DNA of 26,044 nt from NCBI GenBank assembly GCA_030447945.1, contig JAUJNV010000063.1, positions 1-26,044 on the forward strand, written 5' to 3'. Shown here piece by piece: positions 22,791 through 26,044 of the stretch; position 1 is the first letter of the stretch; every line of letters begins with the position of its first letter. The DNA is from Fimbriimonas sp. (GTDB lineage Bacteria > Armatimonadota > Fimbriimonadia > Fimbriimonadales > Fimbriimonadaceae). The notes beneath the pieces were generated by a model. The model was not told the DNA's origin. It was given only the letters and a program-made list of their open reading frames with translations, and did no database searches. A program made the position numbers and the translations under genes.

Positions 22791-25400
22791 TCATCTCGTT
22801 CCAGTTCTCTCCACCTTCGCGTCCACCTCGATCGGGACCGAGAGCGGGAGGGCCGTTTCCATGGCCTCCCGCAGGCCGGGATCAGCCGCTCGTCGCCGTG
22901 GGGCATTTCGAAGACGAGCTCGTCGTGGACGTTGAGCAGCATACGGGTGCCCGAGCCGTCGATGACCCGGCGGGCGTGGACCATCGCGAGCTTGAGCATG
23001 TCGGCGGCGGTGCCCTGGATCGGGGCGTTCATCGCCTGGCGCTCGGCGGAGCGGCGCTCCTACATCTTGCCGGACTGGATGTCGGGGAAGTAGCGGCGGC
23101 GGCCGAGCAGGTCGTGGTGAAGCTCTTGGCCTTGGCCTCCGCCACGACCGCCTTCGTGAACCCCTTGACGCTGGGAAGCGCTCGTTGTAGCGGTCGATGA
23201 GCGCCTTCGCCTCCAGGATGCTGAAGCCCGCGCCGAGCTGCTGGGCAAGGCCGAACTCGCTCACGCCGTAGAGCACGGCGTAGTTCAGCATCTTCGCGAG
23301 GCGGCGCTGCTCCTTGCTCGCTTCCCCTTCGCCCAGGCCGAACATCTGCTGCGCGGTGACGGTGTGGACGTCCACCCGGCGGTTGAACGCCTCCACGAGC
23401 GCGGGCTCCTCGCTCATGTGGGCGAGGATGCGCAGCTCGATCTGCGAGTAGTCCAGGGAGACGAGCCGGTAGCCGCGCTCGGCGGTAAAGGCGGCGCGGA
23501 TGCCCCGTCCGAGCTCCGTGCGGATGGGGATGTTCTGGAGGTTCGGGTCGATGCTGCTCAGGCGGCCGGTGGCGGCGACGGTCTGGTTGTAAGTCGTGTG
23601 GATGCGCCCGTCCTCGCCGATGAGCTTTTCGAGGGCGTCCGTGTACGTGCTCTTGAGCTTGGTCAGCTCGCGCCAGTTGAGCACCTCCTGCGCGATCTCG
23701 TGGGTCGGCGCAAGCCCGCTCAGAATCTCCACGCCGGTGGCGTAGCCGGTCTTGGTGCGTACCGCGCCGGGAATGCCGAGCTTCTCGAAAAGCACCTCGC
23801 CGAGCTGCTTGGGCGACCCGATGGTGAACGGGCCGCCCGCCAGCTCGAACACCCGCTCCTGAATCTGAGCGATGGTGACCTCGAGGGTCTTCGAGAACTC
23901 CCGCAGGACGTCCCGGTCGGCGCAGATGCCCCAGTTCTCCATCTCGGCGAGGATCGGCACGAGCGGGATCTCGGTTTCCGTCAGAACCCGCGTCTGCGAC
24001 TCCTTCCCCAGCCGCTCGGTCAGGCAGGGCTCCAGCAGGTACAGCGCCGCCGCCATCTCCTGGGGCGTCGTCGGGATCGCGAAGTCCAGATAGGCTTGGA
24101 CGAGATCGCGCAACGCGTAGCCGGAGCGGCCCGACTGAAGCACGTAGGCGGCGAGCAGCGTGTCGAACCGGGGCGCGGGCGTCCCGCCCGCGAGTCTCCT
24201 ATAGACTGGCTTCGCGTCGTGCAGGATCGCGAGCTCCGGCAGATCGCCCACCAGCTTTACCGCGTCCGCCTCCGAGCATTCCCGCACCTCGGAACCTACG
24301 GCGACGAAGGCGCGCCGCGCGGGGTCGCCGAAGAGGTCCGACTGCGTCGGCGCCGCCCCGAAGTAGACGGCGTAGGCGCGGTCGTCCACGAACTTCACCA
24401 GATCTCCGTAGCTGCGAGCCTCTTGCAGGTTGGCGGGGACGGGGGGGTCCTCTTCGAGGACGGCGTTGGGCGTTGGGCGTTGGGCGTTGGGGTCGTCCCC
24501 GTCGGTGCCCTCCATCCCTTCCAGATAAGGTCCCAGACCCACCGGCGCGCGGCGCGCGGCCTGGCGGAACTCGAAGCGCTCGAACATCGCCCGCGCCGCC
24601 TCCATCTGCGCCTCCGTGAGGCGGAACGGGCGGAAGTCGTACTCCAGCGTCACGTCGCGCACGATGGTCGCGAGGTACTTGGACTGCACCATCTGCCCCT
24701 CGTGCCCTTCGATCTTCTTCCGGTACTTCGGCGGGACCTCCTCGATCCGCTCCAGGATGGACTCGATCGTGCCGAACCCCTGGATCAGCTCCGCCGCGCC
24801 TTTGTCGCCGATGCCGGGGACGCCGGCGATGTTGTCGCTCGTGTCCCCCTTGAGCGCTTTAAAGTCGGGAATGAACTCGGGGCCGAAGCCGTAGCGCTCG
24901 ACCACGTCCTTCGTCTCGTAGACGACGACGTCCGTCACACCCTGCTTCATCGTGAGGACATTCACTTTGTCGTCCACGAGCTGGAGCGCGTCGAGATCGC
25001 CGGTGACGACGGTGGTGCAGTAGCCGTTCTCTTCCCCGAGGCGGCTGATGGTGCCCACGACGTCGTCGGCTTCGAAGCCCACGACCTCCACGCTGGGGAT
25101 CCCCAGCGCCGCGATCAACTCGCGCGCGTCGTGGAGCTGGACCTTCAGCTCGTCCTGCGTCTCGCGGCGGGTCGCCTTGTACGTCTCCACCTCGGCATGG
25201 CGAAAGGTCTTGCCCGGCGCGTCGAGGGCGACGACGATGGCGTGCGGCCTCACCTTCTCCAGGAGGGTAAAGAGCATCGACGTGAACCCAAAAAGGGCGT
25301 TCGTAGGCCTCCCGTCGCTGGTGCTCAGGTACCGCGTTGCGAAGAACGCGCGGTAAAGCAGGGAGTAGCCGTCGATGACCACCAGGCGCTTGGGGTCCAT
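22791..25400 (-). CDS. polA: DNA polymerase I (5' nuclease, inactive 3'-5' exonuclease domain, polymerase), frameshifted near the 3' end
   Basis: About 870 residues. Residues 1-290 are the 5' nuclease (MDPKRLVVIDGYSLLYRAFF, GFEADDVVGT, TGDLDALQLV, FKALKGDTSDNIAGVPGIGDKGA). A linker with PNAQRPTPNA follows (about 304-313). In the exonuclease-like domain (about 320-490) the metal-binding DTE position reads AYAVYFGAAP and the last Asp region MAAALYLLEP, so proofreading should be absent, as in Taq-type enzymes. The polymerase has motif A SLDYSQIELR (D650), O-helix RRLAKMLNYAVLYGVSEFGL with Tyr707 where many Pol I enzymes have Phe, and motif C NVHDELVFE. After residue 740 the frame breaks at about 23178, 23120 and 22882 and there is an internal TAG at 23062-23060; all neighbouring frames continue the Pol I sequence, so these are probable consensus errors in an otherwise normal gene. 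A TATCAT box lies 8 nt before the ATG. Confidence 0.96.
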   Translation of the reverse strand: MDPKRLVVIDGYSLLYRAFFATRYLSTSDGRPTNALFGFTSMLFTLLEKVRPHAIVVALDAPGKTFRHAEVETYKATRRETQDELKVQLHDARELIAALGIPSVEVVGFEADDVVGTISRLGEENGYCTTVVTGDLDALQLVDDKVNVLTMKQGVTDVVVYETKDVVERYGFGPEFIPDFKALKGDTSDNIAGVPGIGDKGAAELIQGFGTIESILERIEEVPPKYRKKIEGHEGQMVQSKYLATIVRDVTLEYDFRPFRLTEAQMEAARAMFERFEFRQAARRAPVGLGPYLEGMEGTDGDDPNAQRPTPNAVLEEDPPVPANLQEARSYGDLVKFVDDRAYAVYFGAAPTQSDLFGDPARRAFVAVGSEVRECSEADAVKLVGDLPELAILHDAKPVYRRLAGGTPAPRFDTLLAAYVLQSGRSGYALRDLVQAYLDFAIPTTPQEMAAALYLLEPCLTERLGKESQTRVLTETEIPLVPILAEMENWGICADRDVLREFSKTLEVTIAQIQERVFELAGGPFTIGSPKQLGEVLFEKLGIPGAVRTKTGYATGVEILSGLAPTHEIAQEVLNWRELTKLKSTYTDALEKLIGEDGRIHTTYNQTVAATGRLSSIDPNLQNIPIRTELGRGIRAAFTAERGYRLVSLDYSQIELRILAHMSEEPALVEAFNRRVDVHTVTAQQMFGLGEGEASKEQRRLAKMLNYAVLYGVSEFGLAQQLGAGFSILEAKALIDRYNERFPASRGSRRRSWRRPRPRASPRPARPPPLLPRHPVRQDVGAPLRRAPGDERPDPGHRRRHAQARDGPRPPGHRRLGHPYAAQRPRRARLRNAPRRRAADPGLREAMETALPLSVPIEVDAKVERTGTR
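24462..24489. repeat. Four in-frame GGCGTTG heptamers within polA
   Basis: A perfect 28-base tandem repeat. On the coding strand CCAACGC repeats give PNAQRPTPNA in the linker between the 5' nuclease and the exonuclease-like domain. Same unit as the intergenic repeats at 4326-4396 and 25429-25512. Confidence 0.9.
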
Positions 25401-25408
25401 GGCTTCGG

Positions 25409-25414
25409 ATGATA
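25409..25414 (-). promoter_or_regulatory. Candidate -10 box (TATCAT) of polA
   Basis: TATCAT on the minus strand ends 8 nt before the polA ATG, implying a start of transcription at or within a base or two of the codon. No ribosome-binding site is visible in the 8 nt (CCGAAGCC). Confidence 0.35.
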
Positions 25415-25428
25415 GCCGCTTCGCGGCG

Positions 25429-25512
25429 GACGTTGGGGTGTTAGGGCGTTGAGGCGTTGCGGATGAATCCTCTCCAACGCCTCAACGCCACAACGCCCTA
25501 CCGCCCCAACGC
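25429..25512. repeat. Heptamer inverted repeat (GGCGTTG variants), divergent polA/tfoX-like gap
   Basis: Left arm about 25431-25460 (CGTTGGGGTGTTAGGGCGTTGAGGCGTTG) and right arm about 25474-25512 (CCAACGCCTCAACGCCACAACGCC...). Loop about 13 nt. Some right-arm units have an extra base. It lies upstream of two divergent genes. Confidence 0.8.
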
Positions 25513-25540
25513 ATTTCTGCCTCCATCATCCTCCGCTCGG

Positions 25541-25549
25541 TGGTACAAT
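25541..25549 (+). promoter_or_regulatory. Extended -10 promoter of the TfoX-N gene
   Basis: TGGTACAAT is a near-perfect extended -10 (TGn-TACAAT). It would start transcription near 25556, about 12 nt before the first ATG. No convincing -35 is seen at 25520-25527, as expected for an extended -10. Confidence 0.5.
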
Positions 25550-25568
25550 CACCTTCTCAATCCGCAGA

Positions 25569-25937
25569 ATGGGGACTGCGGACGACGGGCAAGCGAAGAT
25601 GGTCTACCGTCCGATCCGTTACGAACAGATGATGAGGGCCGCTGAGGCCTACGACGTGAGGGCGCGCCGAATGTTCGGAGGGATGGGGGTCTATACAGGC
25701 GAGAAAATGTTCGCCTTCCTCATCGGCGAAGAAATTGGGCTCAAGCTCTCTCCCGACGACATCCAGGAAGCGATGGCGCTCCCAGGGGCCGGGCCGATGA
25801 AGCCCGACAAAGACGCCGAGCCGATGCGCGAGTACGTCAAGATGCCGCGCGAAGTGCTCGATAACCTGGACGCCTTCATGCACTGGGTCGAGCGAAGCGC
25901 CGCCTACGTCAGGCGGAAGGCTGGCAACGCCGCTTAG
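25569..25937 (+). CDS. TfoX/Sxy N-terminal domain protein
   Basis: 122 residues from ATG 25569; ATG 25599 (MVYRPIRYEQMM) is a shorter alternative and would remove a non-conserved leader. The TfoX-N core is clear: ARRMFGGMGVYTGEKMFAFLIGEEIGLKLSPDD (about residues 33-65), PMKPDKD (about 77-83), and YVKMPREVLDNLDAFMHWVERSAAYVRRK near the end. The helix-hairpin TfoX-C domain of Sxy is absent. In gamma-proteobacteria full-length TfoX/Sxy controls competence genes; stand-alone N-domain proteins are widespread and mostly uncharacterised, so a competence role cannot be assumed. Intact, divergent from polA. Confidence 0.85.
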   Translation: MGTADDGQAKMVYRPIRYEQMMRAAEAYDVRARRMFGGMGVYTGEKMFAFLIGEEIGLKLSPDDIQEAMALPGAGPMKPDKDAEPMREYVKMPREVLDNLDAFMHWVERSAAYVRRKAGNAA

Positions 25938-25980
25938 CCTCTCTTTCGGAAACGCCCGGCCACCTCGCCAAGGCAGATCT

Positions 25981-26028
25981 TCCGGCTCCCCTCGCCTTTT
26001 GCTCCGGCAAAGGGAGAGGGGGTCCGGA
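25981..26028. repeat. Imperfect palindrome downstream of the TfoX-N gene
   Basis: TCCGG-CTCCCCTCGCCTTTTGC and GCAAAGGGAGAGGGGG-TCCGGA pair around TCCG. Same CTCCC/GGGAG type as 10977-11011. It may form the transcript's 3' hairpin. The last bases to 26044 show nothing else. Confidence 0.6.
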
Positions 26029-26044
26029 GGTCTCTTGTGGGCCC

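Noticed and set aside
23364..25412. A 682-codon open frame on the plus strand
   Set aside because: It is the antisense of polA, whose protein is unmistakable. Long antisense frames are common in GC-rich DNA.
25957..26044. tRNA or small RNA at the right edge
   Set aside because: Only a simple CTCCC/GGGAG palindrome; no cloverleaf or T-loop sequence.

Overview
The window is high-GC bacterial DNA (roughly 65-70% by eye). It carries ordinary chromosomal genes: yebC, a rhomboid protease, a lysophospholipid acyltransferase, hsp20, a 3-methyladenine DNA glycosylase and polA. Starts directly downstream of -10-like boxes, TTG/GTG starts and intergenic spaces packed with short-period repeats are compatible with a lineage such as Armatimonadota, but I cannot prove the phylum from this sequence. 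No plasmid, phage, transposase, CRISPR array, tRNA or rRNA was seen.

Layout. Bases 1-4705 (segment A) are clean and read leftward as yebC, rhomboid, acyltransferase, saccharopine-dehydrogenase-like enzyme and lipoprotein, with the first 90-odd codons of a divergent PQQ-type beta-propeller gene on the right. A tract of about 80 A-rich bases (4735-4820) follows. Bases 4840-10296 (segment B) are an inverted, badly damaged copy of the same locus. A 16-bp perfect inverted repeat around a 28-nt loop (10297-10356) forms the axis. Bases 10357 to about 16350 (segment C) are the mirror image of B and a second direct copy of A, also damaged, mainly by deletions. From about 16.1 kb the sequence is unique: propeller gene, polytopic membrane protein and small membrane protein (+); then alpha/beta hydrolase, ring-cleaving dioxygenase-like VOC protein and aminotransferase (-); polA (-); and a TfoX-N protein (+). 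Frameshifts continue in the unique part as far as the 3' third of polA, and the sequence is clean again from about 23.2 kb.

The A/B/C arrangement is the dominant feature. I read it as an unsplit template-plus-complement long read left in the assembly, not as biology: damage continues into unique and essential genes, the palindrome has one axis, and an A-rich junk tract sits at the A/B junction. Collapsed, the likely real order is hsp20 (+); mpg, lipoprotein, dehydrogenase, acyltransferase, rhomboid, yebC (-); propeller and two membrane proteins (+); hydrolase, VOC, aminotransferase and polA (-); tfoX-like (+).

The best biological signal is in the spaces between genes. Nearly every large intergenic gap holds an imperfect inverted repeat whose arms are tandem heptamers (or, once, decamers), with a different unit at almost every locus. 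The arms run into start and stop codons, and one heptamer tract lies in frame inside polA as a protein linker. The genes combine through tight couplings (TTGA overlaps yebC-rhomboid-acyltransferase; ATGA overlap lipoprotein-mpg; GTG overlap VOC-hydrolase). I find no convincing undescribed multi-gene system; the membrane-anchored propeller with its two membrane-protein neighbours is the least characterised cluster.
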